64,000 nucleotides of DNA from Synergistaceae bacterium (GTDB lineage Bacteria; Synergistota; Synergistia; Synergistales; Synergistaceae): contig JAUNHV010000001.1 of assembly GCA_030523725.1 (NCBI GenBank), positions 300,863-364,862 of the forward strand, written 5' to 3'. Shown here piece by piece: positions 40,713 to 50,551 of this stretch (positions within the stretch are counted from its first letter, which is position 1; the number at the start of each line of letters is the position of its first letter). A program made the position numbers and the translations under genes. The notes beneath the pieces were generated by a model. It made no database searches. It saw only the letters and a list, made by a program, of their open reading frames with translations, and was not told the origin of the DNA.

Positions 40713-41354
40713 TTACTCAGCCTTAGCCGAATCATCCTCAGCTTCTGCACCATCAGCATCAGCAGCCTCAGTGGCTTCCTCAAAAACCTTTGGAAGTGCA
40801 ACCTGCAAAACAAGTGTATCTCCTGTCGTCACAGCAACAACGCCCTTTGGAAGATTCAAGTCTTTGACAAAAACTTCTTTACCAACTTCAAATTCCGCTG
40901 CATCAATAACAATTTCATCTGGTATGTTTGAAGGCTCAACTTCTACCAATACCATATGAGTCAAAGTTGTTAAGACAGCACCCTCTTTTACACCAGGTGC
41001 AGTATCTGCATTTAACACCACGACAGGGACTTCTACCTTTATCTTATGACCTTTAACTACTTGATAAAAATCTACGTGGCGTATTTCACGACTAATTGGG
41101 TGTCTCTGAACTTCACGAATCAAAGCCTTAGCTTTCTTATTTCCACCTAGTGCCAATTCAATAAGCGTAGTTTCGCTATGTGCACCATTAGCAACAGAAT
41201 AAACAGGCTTTGCTACAACACTACCAGGAAGTCCCTCTTTGAAATCAGGACCATAAAGAACTGCAGGAATAAGTTTTTCATTTCTAATTTTTCTGCAGAC
41301 TCCAGTCCCTGTAGCCACTCTTTTTTCAAACTTAACTTTTACCGCATCAGCCAT
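40713..41354 (-). CDS. rplY: Ribosomal protein bL25 / general stress protein Ctc
   Basis: A 213-residue long-form L25 (TL5/CTC type) that binds 5S rRNA. The N-terminal L25 domain (residues 1-95) shows LIPAVLYGPDFKEG, ALIREVQRHPISREIRHVDFYQV and ends near residue 100. The C-terminal beta domain and an acidic Ala/Glu/Asp-rich tail (EATEAADADGAEAEDDSAKAE-like) follow, as in other Firmicutes and Thermus. AGGAGG precedes the ATG. Its position between prs and pth is conserved in Bacillus, where ctc is stress-induced. Confidence 0.95.
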   Translation of the reverse strand: MADAVKVKFEKRVATGTGVCRKIRNEKLIPAVLYGPDFKEGLPGSVVAKPVYSVANGAHSETTLIELALGGNKKAKALIREVQRHPISREIRHVDFYQVVKGHKIKVEVPVVVLNADTAPGVKEGAVLTTLTHMVLVEVEPSNIPDEIVIDAAEFEVGKEVFVKDLNLPKGVVAVTTGDTLVLQVALPKVFEEATEAADADGAEAEDDSAKAE

Positions 41355-41394
41355 AAATATTTCCTCCTTAAAAAATAGATTCTAACTATATACG

Positions 41395-42489
41395 CTACCT
41401 AAACAGCTCACTAACAGATGAGTCTGTGTGTATCTTATGTATTACCTTAGCAAGCAACGGGGCAATGCTAAGATTATTTTCTACAGATGGTAATAACAAA
41501 TTAGGCAAATCCTTATGTTCATCTAAGGGAATCGTATCAGTCAGGACTAATTCCTTTATGACCAATTCATCACCATCCGTTAATATACCATTCTCTAAAA
41601 TTGTCCCGTCTGGAACGACCTCCCCAGCTTTTTTATATAACATTAAAAGGTTCCTCTGCGCATTTCCAGACAAAACTCCATGCGTTGCACAAGCATAAAC
41701 CTCCGTAGCACCACGTTCAAGAAGAAGCCTCGCAGCATGCACAAGGGTACCGCCGGAATCGACCATATCGTCAACCAAAATACAAATTTTACCTTGTATA
41801 TTGTTCTCACCAATAATTGACATCGCCTTTGATTGATTCTCAGTAGTATAATCCCGTGACTTATCAACTATTGACAATGGAACATAATAACTTTCCCCAT
41901 CGATAGAAGAAAGCTTTTCTGAAAAATTCCTAGCTCTTACGACTCCCCCATGATCAGGCGAGACGACAGTAACCCTCCTCTCTTTTATTTCTTGGGTTAA
42001 CTTTTTTCTAAAATAACCTGTAAGAACATTTATTGCAGAAAGATTATCAACGGGAATGTTAAAGAAACCTTGTAACTGGCCTGTATGTAAGTCAACAGAA
42101 ACCACCCTGTCAGCACCAGAAGCCTCAAGGAGATTTGCTACTAGCCTCGCAGTTATTGGCTCCCTTCCTGCTGTTTTTCTGTCTTGCCTTGCATAGCCAA
42201 AATATGGAATTACTAAATTAACCCTATAAGCTGAAGCTCTCCGCAAAGCATCTACTATGATAAAAAGCTCCATCAGATGCTTATAACCAGGTTTTGAAGT
42301 GGATTGAATAACATAAACGTCATTTCCGCGAACTGGCTCCTCAATTAACACGCTCAATTCAGAATCAGCAAATTCACGAATCTTCATCTTAGACAATTCA
42401 ACATCCAAAGCTTCACAAACACGTTGCGCCAATTGAGGTGTAGAAGTTCCGGAGAAGATCATCATTTTTGATTGACCAGTTAGAGACAT
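41395..42489 (-). CDS. prs: Ribose-phosphate pyrophosphokinase with an insertion
   Basis: Prs makes PRPP from ribose-5-phosphate and ATP. Family motifs are clear: KIREFADSELSV, IPYFGYARQDRK, RVVSVDLHTGQLQGFF, VVSPDHGGVVRAR and the PRPP loop CILVDDMVDSGGT (residues 236-248). At 364 residues it is about 45 longer than typical Prs. The extra sequence lies mainly at about residues 276-308, between VLSGNA and IKELVLTDTI, with a smaller extension before SIAPLL. This region borders the C-terminal substrate/allosteric site, so regulation may differ. The catalytic core looks complete. Confidence 0.95.
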   Translation of the reverse strand: MSLTGQSKMMIFSGTSTPQLAQRVCEALDVELSKMKIREFADSELSVLIEEPVRGNDVYVIQSTSKPGYKHLMELFIIVDALRRASAYRVNLVIPYFGYARQDRKTAGREPITARLVANLLEASGADRVVSVDLHTGQLQGFFNIPVDNLSAINVLTGYFRKKLTQEIKERRVTVVSPDHGGVVRARNFSEKLSSIDGESYYVPLSIVDKSRDYTTENQSKAMSIIGENNIQGKICILVDDMVDSGGTLVHAARLLLERGATEVYACATHGVLSGNAQRNLLMLYKKAGEVVPDGTILENGILTDGDELVIKELVLTDTIPLDEHKDLPNLLLPSVENNLSIAPLLAKVIHKIHTDSSVSELFR

Positions 42490-42534
42490 TTGTTAGCCTT
42501 CCTTTACCTAATTTTATTATAAAATATAGCTATG

Positions 42535-43920
42535 CTATTTTTTTATGTCCTTACGGTGTAACTGTGCCCAATTTTCAATATTTTGCTGCTTTGCACGAGC
42601 TATGCCAAGAGCATCACTCGGAACATCTTGCGTAATGACACTTCCAGCACCAGTTGACACCCAATCACCCACAGTAACAGGGGCTACAAGCATAGTAGAA
42701 CTACCTATGAGACAATGATCACCTATCACTGTTTTATTTTTATTTACGCCATCATAATTACAAGTAATCGTACCAGCCCCTAGGTTTGTATGAGTTCCAA
42801 TTGTTGTATCACCAACATAAGATAAATGAGGAACCATCGAGCTTTCTCCCACAACACTGTTCTTAATCTCTACAAAACGACCAATATGAGCATTTTCAAG
42901 AAGTACTGCCCCTTCACGCATAAAGGCAAATGGTCCAGCTGAAGCACGTGGCCCCACACTACCATTATTCATGCGAACAGACCCCTTTAGATTAGCACAC
43001 TTCTGAATGTAGCAAGAACGTAGAACAGAGAAACTTCCTATGAAAACCTCATCATCAACGACAGTATCGCCCCAAAGTTGAACTGAAGGATAAATCGTAA
43101 CGTTATTACCTATTTTAACCCTTGGTCCAATCCAAACTGTACCTGGATCCATACAGCGAAGCCCTTTTTCCAACATTAATTTTTCTACTATCTTTTTTCT
43201 CGCTATTTCGGTAACCTGTGCTAATTGAAGTTGATTATTAACTCCGTTAAATTCATCAGGCACACCTATTTTTAACGCAGAAACCTTTAATCCTCTATCC
43301 TGCAAGATGGTAAGAACATCAGTAAGGTAATATTCACCAGCAGCATTATCATTAGTAAGACTTTTGATCGCAATTGCGAGTTCATTAGTATTAAATAGAT
43401 AAATTCCAGAATTAACTTCTCTAATCTTTTTTATATCAGCACTGGCATCCTTCTCTTCTACAATCGAAACTTTATCATTGCATCTGACAATTCTTCCATA
43501 CCCAGTCGGATCATCGACATCAAAAGTTAAAACCGAACAAACTGAACCAGATGCATCATACTGAGACTTAAATTCTCTGAGCGTTTCTGGTGAAATCAAA
43601 GGAACATCTCCTGGCATAACTAACACACTGTCAAATTCTTTCCAAAAACTCTCAGCACACAAAACAGCGTGTCCTGTTCCTTTTTGTTCAGTCTGCCACG
43701 CCACGGTCACATCTTCATTTTTTTTTAGATAAGACTCTACCGCTTTTCCTTCATTCCCAACTAGTACACAAACGTCATCTAAACCAGCTTCATGCGAAGC
43801 AGATATTGGATAGGAAATCAACGGCTCTTCAAGCATAAGATGCAAAACTTTAGGCAAGTTACTTTTCATTCTTGTTCCCTTGCCTGCTGCCAATATTAAT
43901 GTTCCACACCCTTTATTCAT
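42535..43920 (-). CDS. glmU: Bifunctional UDP-N-acetylglucosamine pyrophosphorylase / glucosamine-1-phosphate N-acetyltransferase
   Basis: GlmU carries out the last two steps to UDP-GlcNAc, precursor of peptidoglycan and lipopolysaccharide. The 461-residue product has the N-terminal nucleotidyltransferase (LILAAGKGTRMKSNLPKVLH, then QTEQKGTGHAV and VMPGDVPLI) and a C-terminal left-handed beta helix of hexapeptide repeats (about 250-450: GPRVKIGNNVTIYPSV, NLGAGTITCNYDGVNKNKTVIGD). It heads the cluster glmU-prs-rplY-pth-mfd-mazG. tRNA-Gln lies just upstream on the same strand. Confidence 0.96.
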   Translation of the reverse strand: MNKGCGTLILAAGKGTRMKSNLPKVLHLMLEEPLISYPISASHEAGLDDVCVLVGNEGKAVESYLKKNEDVTVAWQTEQKGTGHAVLCAESFWKEFDSVLVMPGDVPLISPETLREFKSQYDASGSVCSVLTFDVDDPTGYGRIVRCNDKVSIVEEKDASADIKKIREVNSGIYLFNTNELAIAIKSLTNDNAAGEYYLTDVLTILQDRGLKVSALKIGVPDEFNGVNNQLQLAQVTEIARKKIVEKLMLEKGLRCMDPGTVWIGPRVKIGNNVTIYPSVQLWGDTVVDDEVFIGSFSVLRSCYIQKCANLKGSVRMNNGSVGPRASAGPFAFMREGAVLLENAHIGRFVEIKNSVVGESSMVPHLSYVGDTTIGTHTNLGAGTITCNYDGVNKNKTVIGDHCLIGSSTMLVAPVTVGDWVSTGAGSVITQDVPSDALGIARAKQQNIENWAQLHRKDIKK

Positions 43921-43942
43921 CCAAAGTACCTCATAATAAAAA

Positions 43943-44018
43943 TGGCAGGGGTGGATGGACTCGAACCATCGATGCCGGAGTCAAAGTCCGGTGCCTTAGA
44001 CCGCTTGGCTACACCCCT
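43943..44018 (-). tRNA. tRNA-Gln (anticodon TTG)
   Basis: On the minus strand a complete 76-base cloverleaf ends in encoded CCA. Acceptor arms AGGGGTG / CACCCCT, anticodon stem CCGGA / TCCGG with loop CTTTGAC, giving anticodon TTG. The D-arm AGCCAAGCGGT resembles Bacillus tRNA-Gln. Confidence 0.93.
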
Positions 44019-44273
44019 ATCAAACACGGCGGTATTATACCAAAATATAAAATTTCTGCAAGTCATAAATTAAATTTTTAGGATATTTTTGTTACTAAAT
44101 TTTCTGAGACATAGTAAACTTATTAGAAATATCAATACAAAGTTAGCTTATAGTGCATAGTAAAAGAAGTTTAGTTTATATGAGTTTATATAACAAGAAA
44201 AAGAAAACTATTTACTAAAATTTATTTGTGTGCTAATATCACCGTGATTTTATGACTACGTAAGGAGCACATT

Positions 44274-47200
44274 GTGAAAAATATAATTATTCACGCGCAT
44301 TTTTACCAACCTCCTAGAGCAGATGCCTTAACTGGAACAGTACCAGTTGACCCAACTGCTTTTCCATCACATGATTGGGATGCACGAATTACAGCTGAGT
44401 GCTATAAACCAAATGCGTATGCAAGGCTTATTGATTCTAGGTGGGGGACTAAACGTACCGTAAATAACTACGACTTCATAAGTTTTAATATGGGAGCCAC
44501 TCTACACTATTTTCTTGAACAAGAAGAACCTGAGTTAGAAGCAAAAATCAATAGTGCAAGAGGAGCATTAGCACAAGCTTACAACCATATTATCATGCCA
44601 CTTGCTTCTGAGCGAGATAAGCGTTTTCAAGTATATTGGGGGTGTCGTGACTTTACACATCGTACTGGAAGACGTGCTAAGGGAATGTGGTTACCTGAAA
44701 CTGCAGTAGACACAGCTACGCTCGAAGTATTATGTGACTATGGTATAGAATATACAATTCTTTCTGATACACAATGTCAAAGCGTCACTAAGAATGGAAC
44801 CGTCTATGATGCTTCTGACGGAAATTTTGACACAACGATCCCTTATCTCTGCTCTTTACCTTCCGGGCGGCAGATAACAATACTGTTCTACAATGGTGCC
44901 ATTTCTCGTGGTATTGCATTTGAAGGGTTACTTAATAGTGGCGACAGATTCTACGAACGGCTTGTAGATGCTGCGCCAAATGAAGATGGACATTTCTTAT
45001 TGGTGGCTACTGATGGAGAAAGCTATGGACATCATCACAAATCTGGCGAGATGGCATTAGCACGAGTTATTGAACTAGTCGAAAAAAATCCAGATGCAAA
45101 GCTCACAAATATCAATGATTTTCTCAGTATGTATCCAGCAAAAGAACACTGTGTAATCAAAGAAAACACTTCTTGGTCTTGCTGTCATGGTATTGAGAGA
45201 TGGCGTAGTGATTGCGGTTGTCACACAGGTGGTGAACCGTGGTGGAACCAAAAATGGCGAAAACCGCTACGCGAGGCAATGAATAATCTTGCACACAAGC
45301 TTGATAAGCTCTATGATGATTTGGTTGTTGGTGTACCTAACAGTGAGGAACTTTTACTCCATGCTGCAAGTGTTCAGCTAGAAGAACGTTCAATCGATGA
45401 TTTTGTAAAAATTTATTTGTCTGGATTAGAACAATTACGATGCGAAAAGATCGTACTTGCGCTTTGGATGCAAGAACTTAAGAATTTTTCGTTTGTTTCT
45501 TGTGCTTGGTTCTTTAATGATATCAGTGGTGTTGAAACAAAGCAGGCAATTTATTATGCTTGCTTCGCAGCAAGGATAGCAAGAGAAATATCTGGTGTCG
45601 ATTATTTGGCTGGATTTGTAAGTGATCTTGCAAAGGTAGTAGGAAATACAAAAGAGTATCCTACAGCTGATACAATTGCTTTGCGCTGGGCTATACCAAA
45701 AATTGATACAGAACTATCCAGTTATTTTGCATCCCAGAATGATGAAGATATCTCAGGAAATAAAATATTTAACTACTTACGTAATGGAGGATTATCAATG
45801 AATTACGAACACAAATTGGCAAATTCTTTCCTAGACACTTTGGAGAAAGACCCTGCATTTAGAAATGTTGCATACTTCTCAATGGAGATTGGTCTTTCTG
45901 CTGAAATTCCTACCTATTCAGGTGGGCTTGGAATTTTAGCAGGTGATATCCTGAAGAGTGCTGCTGACCTGGGTGTTCCTGCTGTGGCTGTTACTTTGTT
46001 GTATAAAAAAGGCTATTTTACGCAGAAGATAGGCAAAAATGGAAAACAAACAGAAGCAGATACAACTTGGCAGCCTAATAATTATTTAAAATTGCTACCA
46101 CATAGGGTTGCTCTACGTCTTGAGGGACGCATAATTGAAATTGCAGCCTGGTGTTATACATTAACAGGTGAAGATGGACATACTCTTCCTGTCTACTTCC
46201 TTGACACAGACCTACCAAGCAACTCAACTGAGGATAGGGAATTAACTGCAAAGCTTTATGGTGGTGATAATAGATACCGCATTTTGCAAGAGTTAATTTT
46301 AGGAATGGGCGGATTACGTTTCCTTCGTGATGCTGGATACAGTAACATAGAAACATTTCACCTAAATGAAGGACATGCTGGTTTTATAACACTTGAGCTT
46401 ATGAGAGAACGTGGCTATAATGAAGTTGAAGATAAGGTAAAAGAAAAGGTTGTGTTCACCACACATACCCCAGTCCCAGCTGGACACGATTACTTCTCAT
46501 ATGAGCTTGTTGAAAACGTTTTGGGGCATGCTAGAGCTGACTCAATGCGCAAGGTAATGCCTGGTGACGGAATTTCTATGACTGACCTAGCCATGAAGTT
46601 CAGTCGTTACATAAATGGTGTTTCAAAAAAGCACGCATTTGTCAGTCGTGAAATGTTCCACAATGATGCAATTGATTGGGTAACAAATGGGGTTCATTCT
46701 ACAACATGGACCAGTCCGGCTTTCGCTAGACTATATGATAATTATATTCCTGGTTGGAGAAATGATCCTTCGCGTCTAATGCAGGCACTCATGATTCCAA
46801 AGAATGAAATTTGGAAGGCACATCAGGCACAAAAAATGAAGCTCTTGGCTTATGTGTTGGAAGAAACAGGTAAAGAGCTTTCACCAGAGGTGCTAACAAT
46901 CGGTTTTGCTAGACGTGCTGCAACATATAAGCGTGCTACCCTTATATTCTCTGATATCAAGAGATTACAAAAAATTACAAAGGGAGCTGTGCAGTTTATC
47001 TTTGCTGGCAAGGCACACCCGAAAGATGAACCAGGTAAGGATTTGATTGCTGAAATCTATAAACTAGCAAAGGATTCCGGCACTGATTTGCCAATAGTTT
47101 TCCTTGAGAACTACAATATGAACCTAGGTAAATTGCTCACATCAGGCGTAGATGTGTGGTTAAACACACCAATGAGACCACATGAAGCCTCAGGTACAAG

Positions 47201-47528
47201 TGGTATGAAAGCTGTCCATAATGGTGTTATAAATTTCTCAATTCTCGATGGTTGGTGGATTGAGGGGTGTATTGAAAATGTAACAGGTTGGGCAATTGGT
47301 CCAGACGATAACACAGTGAGCACAGAGCAATATGACAGTAATCTTGATGCAGAAGATCTTTATAACAAATTAGAAAATGTTTTAATTCCTACTTATTACA
47401 ACAACAGAGAAAAATGGATAGAGATTGCAAGAAATACAATTGCTATCAACGCAAGTTATTTTAACACACACAGAGTTGTAAAAGAGTATTGCGAAAAGGC
47501 ATACCATACAAGGTTTAGAGGACATTAA
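44274..47528 (+). CDS. GH57-type glycosidase fused to alpha-glucan phosphorylase
   Basis: A 1084-residue fusion. Residues 1 to about 500 form a GH57/DUF3536-type domain: IIIHAHFYQPPR opening, GMWLPETAVD with the likely catalytic Glu, and LVATDGESYGHHH with the likely Asp. Residues from 509 form a TIGR02094-type glycogen/maltodextrin phosphorylase: NVAYFSMEIGLSAEIPTYSGGLGILAGD, HLNEGHAGF, and GTSGMKAVHNG with the PLP Lys. It would cleave and phosphorolyse alpha-glucans. The start is GTG 44274 after AAGGAG. An in-frame ATG at 45798 with its own GGAGG marks the domain border. glgA follows 31 bases downstream. Confidence 0.93.
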   Translation: MKNIIIHAHFYQPPRADALTGTVPVDPTAFPSHDWDARITAECYKPNAYARLIDSRWGTKRTVNNYDFISFNMGATLHYFLEQEEPELEAKINSARGALAQAYNHIIMPLASERDKRFQVYWGCRDFTHRTGRRAKGMWLPETAVDTATLEVLCDYGIEYTILSDTQCQSVTKNGTVYDASDGNFDTTIPYLCSLPSGRQITILFYNGAISRGIAFEGLLNSGDRFYERLVDAAPNEDGHFLLVATDGESYGHHHKSGEMALARVIELVEKNPDAKLTNINDFLSMYPAKEHCVIKENTSWSCCHGIERWRSDCGCHTGGEPWWNQKWRKPLREAMNNLAHKLDKLYDDLVVGVPNSEELLLHAASVQLEERSIDDFVKIYLSGLEQLRCEKIVLALWMQELKNFSFVSCAWFFNDISGVETKQAIYYACFAARIAREISGVDYLAGFVSDLAKVVGNTKEYPTADTIALRWAIPKIDTELSSYFASQNDEDISGNKIFNYLRNGGLSMNYEHKLANSFLDTLEKDPAFRNVAYFSMEIGLSAEIPTYSGGLGILAGDILKSAADLGVPAVAVTLLYKKGYFTQKIGKNGKQTEADTTWQPNNYLKLLPHRVALRLEGRIIEIAAWCYTLTGEDGHTLPVYFLDTDLPSNSTEDRELTAKLYGGDNRYRILQELILGMGGLRFLRDAGYSNIETFHLNEGHAGFITLELMRERGYNEVEDKVKEKVVFTTHTPVPAGHDYFSYELVENVLGHARADSMRKVMPGDGISMTDLAMKFSRYINGVSKKHAFVSREMFHNDAIDWVTNGVHSTTWTSPAFARLYDNYIPGWRNDPSRLMQALMIPKNEIWKAHQAQKMKLLAYVLEETGKELSPEVLTIGFARRAATYKRATLIFSDIKRLQKITKGAVQFIFAGKAHPKDEPGKDLIAEIYKLAKDSGTDLPIVFLENYNMNLGKLLTSGVDVWLNTPMRPHEASGTSGMKAVHNGVINFSILDGWWIEGCIENVTGWAIGPDDNTVSTEQYDSNLDAEDLYNKLENVLIPTYYNNREKWIEIARNTIAINASYFNTHRVVKEYCEKAYHTRFRGH
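45786..45800 (+). promoter_or_regulatory. Internal ribosome binding site and in-frame start for a free phosphorylase
   Basis: GGAGG at 45786-45790, then seven bases, then ATG 45798-45800, which is codon 509 of the fusion gene. It lies exactly at the border between the GH57 and phosphorylase domains. Translation from here would give a separate phosphorylase of about 576 residues. Confidence 0.6.
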
Positions 47529-47559
47529 ACTGTAAATTAACAGAGAGGAGATTACACAA

Positions 47560-49095
47560 ATGGCTACAACAAAGACTAAGGCAGTAACAAAGAGTAAAAC
47601 TACAACGAAAACTACTACCGCAAAAACAACTGTTTCAAAAAAGCAATGTGATTTATCTGTATTACACGTTTCTCCAGAGTTTTCACCTTTGGCAAAAATC
47701 GGTGGACTCGCTGATGTTGCAGGCACACTACCATTAGCTGAACTTGATTTGGGGGTGGATGCACGTGCAATGCTTCCAGCTTGGCCAGGCGTAAAGGAAA
47801 AAGTAGAAAAATTAGGCAAGCTAGAGAAAAAACCACTTGGGACGCTTTACATTGCGCTTAATGCACGTGTTTGTGAAATTACCGTTTTGAAAGCAACGCT
47901 TAAAGGACTGACAATTTATTTATTGGATAATGAAGAATTCTTCGGCAATAAAGCTGTCTATCCAACCGAGAATAATGCTAGAACGGTTGAACCTTTTGTG
48001 CTTATGTCATACGCTGCTTTTGAATTACCAAAGGTTACCGGCTTTGAACCACAAATTCTGCATGTCCACGATTGGCCATCAGCATTTATTCCATGTGCAC
48101 TACAATACCATAAGCATTACAGCAAATTGCGCAGCAAATACAAGGTTGTTTTCACTATTCACAATATGGCACATCAAGGATTGTTTGCCCCAGATTGCAT
48201 ACCAGAGTGGGGCTTTGATTGGTCATCCTTTGCATGGGGTCAGGATGAAACTCTAGAATATTGGGGACTTGTCAATCTTATGAAGGGCGCATTGAATTAT
48301 AGTGATGCAATTACGACTGTAAGCCCATCTTATAGACAAGAGATTGCCACAAGTCAGTATGGTTATGGTCTTGAAGGAGTTATTAACAAAAATGCTCACA
48401 AGGTGTTTGGTATCTTAAATGGAATTGACTATTCTGTTTGGGGTTCATCAACCGACAAAACTATACCAGCAAGCTTTAACACAAGAAGTTTTAAAGGAAA
48501 AGAAAAATGCAAGCAAGCTATTTGTGAGCAGTTTGGCTTTTCCAATCCATCTCTGCCACTTGCGGTTTACATTGGTAGATTGGTAGATCAAAAGGGTGTT
48601 GGTCTTTTAGCAGAAGCATTAAAACAAACTGATGGTGTTATGAATACCCTTATTATCGGCTCTGGCAATGACTACTATCAGGGCTTAATTTCTGATTATG
48701 TTGACAACTCATCATATGCACAAAAATTCTTTGGATTCAATGAAGAACTAGCACACGTTGCTTATGCTGGCGCTGATATGCTGCTCATGCCTTCATTATT
48801 TGAACCATGTGGGCTTTCTCAAATTATAGCATGTTCCTATGCTACACTTCCACTGGTTCGTGCAACTGGTGGCTTAAGAGATACAGTTATCGATGCCCAA
48901 GATGAAAATGGGAACGGCTTTGTTTTCTACAATGTTTGTGCAAACGACCTTGCAGACACAATTAGACGGGCAACAGAAACTTATAAAAATAAAGCTTATT
49001 GGAAAAAATTAATGCTTAATGCTAAAAACGCCGATTTCTCTTGGAAGGTTTCTGCTACAAAATACACTGACCTCTACAAGAGTTTACTTAACTAA
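47560..49095 (+). CDS. glgA: Glycogen synthase
   Basis: GlgA extends alpha-1,4-glucan chains from ADP-glucose. The 511-residue protein has an unusual Thr/Lys-rich N-terminal extension of about 28 residues, then the GT5 domain: VLHVSPEFSPLAKIGGLADVAGTLP with the KxGGL motif, LHVHDWPSAFIP, TIHNMAHQGLF, GILNGIDYSVW, YIGRLVDQKGVGLLAEAL, and MPSLFEPCGLSQIIACSYATLPLVRATGGLRDTV with the catalytic Glu. GAGAGGAG precedes the ATG. It is probably cotranscribed with the fusion gene and ends at the terminator at 49105-49150. Confidence 0.96.
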   Translation: MATTKTKAVTKSKTTTKTTTAKTTVSKKQCDLSVLHVSPEFSPLAKIGGLADVAGTLPLAELDLGVDARAMLPAWPGVKEKVEKLGKLEKKPLGTLYIALNARVCEITVLKATLKGLTIYLLDNEEFFGNKAVYPTENNARTVEPFVLMSYAAFELPKVTGFEPQILHVHDWPSAFIPCALQYHKHYSKLRSKYKVVFTIHNMAHQGLFAPDCIPEWGFDWSSFAWGQDETLEYWGLVNLMKGALNYSDAITTVSPSYRQEIATSQYGYGLEGVINKNAHKVFGILNGIDYSVWGSSTDKTIPASFNTRSFKGKEKCKQAICEQFGFSNPSLPLAVYIGRLVDQKGVGLLAEALKQTDGVMNTLIIGSGNDYYQGLISDYVDNSSYAQKFFGFNEELAHVAYAGADMLLMPSLFEPCGLSQIIACSYATLPLVRATGGLRDTVIDAQDENGNGFVFYNVCANDLADTIRRATETYKNKAYWKKLMLNAKNADFSWKVSATKYTDLYKSLLN

Positions 49096-49104
49096 CATAA
49101 AACT

Positions 49105-49150
49105 TAAAAAAAAGTGCGACACAATAAACGTTGCCGCACTTTTTATTTTT
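49105..49150 (+). terminator. Terminator after glgA
   Basis: AAAGTGCG (49111-49118) pairs with CGCACTTT (49135-49142). An A-run precedes it and a T-run follows it. Confidence 0.82.
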
Positions 49151-49169
49151 GATTGTAAGAAATTATGGG

Positions 49170-49198
49170 TTGCTTTTACTATAAAAAAAATATATAAT
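49170..49198 (+). promoter_or_regulatory. Promoter of glgC
   Basis: TTGCTT (49170-49175) and TATAAT (49193-49198) are 17 bases apart, about 50 bases before the glgC start. glgC therefore has its own transcription start after the glgA terminator. Confidence 0.7.
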
Positions 49199-49248
49199 GT
49201 CGGAGAAAAGGAAACGGATGTTTCTAAAAATTATAGGAGGATATGTCA

Positions 49249-50484
49249 ATGTTAAACGAAAAATACGGTCGTGTGCTTGGCATGGTTTTGGCAGGTGGTA
49301 AAGGCGAACGTCTAATGCCAATGACAAAATACCGGGCAAAGCCAGCCGTTCCATTCGGTGGGAAATATCGCATAATAGACTTTGCTTTGTCTAATATGGT
49401 AAATTCCGGTATTTACTCAATTTACTGTCTCATTCAGTTCAAAAGCCAGTCGCTTCACGAGCATATTGCACGTGCGTGGAATTTCGGCACTGCACTTAGA
49501 GGACGTGATTACTTTGTAGACATCGCACCAGCTCAAATGGCTGACGGCGAGCGTTGGTATGAGGGTACTGCAGACGCGATTTATCAGAACATGCATCTCA
49601 TAACCCTGTTTGATGCTGATCGCATTTTGATTTTTGCAGCAGACCATATTTACAAGATGGATGTCGAACAAATGTTGGCTTTCCACGTTAACAATAAGGC
49701 AGATATAACAATTGCTGCGTTTGTTGTTCCATCGAAAGAAGCAAGCGCATTTGGCTGCATAAAAGTGGATGAAACAGGGAAAATTATTGATTTTGTTGAA
49801 AAGCCAGCAAATCCACCAGAAATTCCAGGAAGACCTGGGTTTACCTACGTTTCCATGGGTAACTATATTTTTGAACGTGAGATGCTTGAGCAGTGCATAG
49901 AAGAAGACCATTATGCAGAAAAAACAAGTCATGATTTTGGCAAAGACATTCTCCCCAAGCTTTTTGGCACTAAAAAATTGATGGCATATGACTTTTCAAC
50001 GAACGTTTTACCATGTGATGATAAACCCTATTGGAAAGATGTTGGCAGCATAAAAGCCTTCTGGGAAGCACATATGGACCTTCTTAAGCCATATTCACCA
50101 ATTAACATTTACAATCCACAGTGGCCAATTCGCACAGTTTCTTTCTCAGATCCTCCAGCACTTGATCACGAAAGTTGTATAGAGTCATGCTTGAGAGCTG
50201 AAGGTAGCCGTGTATTTGGTGCAAAAATAAAACGTAGCGTTTTATCTCGCAACTGCGAAATCTTGGAAGGATCGGAAGTTGAAGAATCCATCATTGGCAC
50301 AAACGTAAAGATAGGAAAGAATTGTAAATTACGTCGTGTAATTATTGATTCTTATAATTCTATTCCTGATGGAACTGTCATTGGATATGACCTTGATGAA
50401 GACGCGAAGAAATATATGGTAAAGGACGGAATTGTCATAGTTTCCATGCCAGGTATCAAGCTCCGTATTAACAAAGATAAATAA
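49249..50484 (+). CDS. glgC: Glucose-1-phosphate adenylyltransferase
   Basis: GlgC makes ADP-glucose, the regulated step of glycogen synthesis. The 411-residue product starts at ATG 49249, eight bases after AGGAGG; the ATG at 49243 is too close to that site. Motifs are VLAGGKGERLMPMTKYRAKPAVPFGGKYRIIDFALSN-type opening (nucleotide loop and effector Lys), WYEGTADAIYQN, FAADHIYKMD, FVEKP and a left-handed beta helix at the C-terminus. It completes the synthesis set with glgA. No branching enzyme is seen in the window. Confidence 0.96.
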   Translation: MLNEKYGRVLGMVLAGGKGERLMPMTKYRAKPAVPFGGKYRIIDFALSNMVNSGIYSIYCLIQFKSQSLHEHIARAWNFGTALRGRDYFVDIAPAQMADGERWYEGTADAIYQNMHLITLFDADRILIFAADHIYKMDVEQMLAFHVNNKADITIAAFVVPSKEASAFGCIKVDETGKIIDFVEKPANPPEIPGRPGFTYVSMGNYIFEREMLEQCIEEDHYAEKTSHDFGKDILPKLFGTKKLMAYDFSTNVLPCDDKPYWKDVGSIKAFWEAHMDLLKPYSPINIYNPQWPIRTVSFSDPPALDHESCIESCLRAEGSRVFGAKIKRSVLSRNCEILEGSEVEESIIGTNVKIGKNCKLRRVIIDSYNSIPDGTVIGYDLDEDAKKYMVKDGIVIVSMPGIKLRINKDK

Positions 50485-50497
50485 TAATTTTTCAAAG

Positions 50498-50530
50498 AAA
50501 GTGCTTTCTCTATGAGAAGGCACTTTTTTT
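50498..50530 (+). terminator. Terminator after glgC
   Basis: AAAGTGC pairs with GCACTTT, extended by TTCTC / GAGAA with one G-T step and a 3-base loop. A T8 run follows. Confidence 0.85.
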
Positions 50531-50551
50531 ATGCAATTATTATTAAAATGC

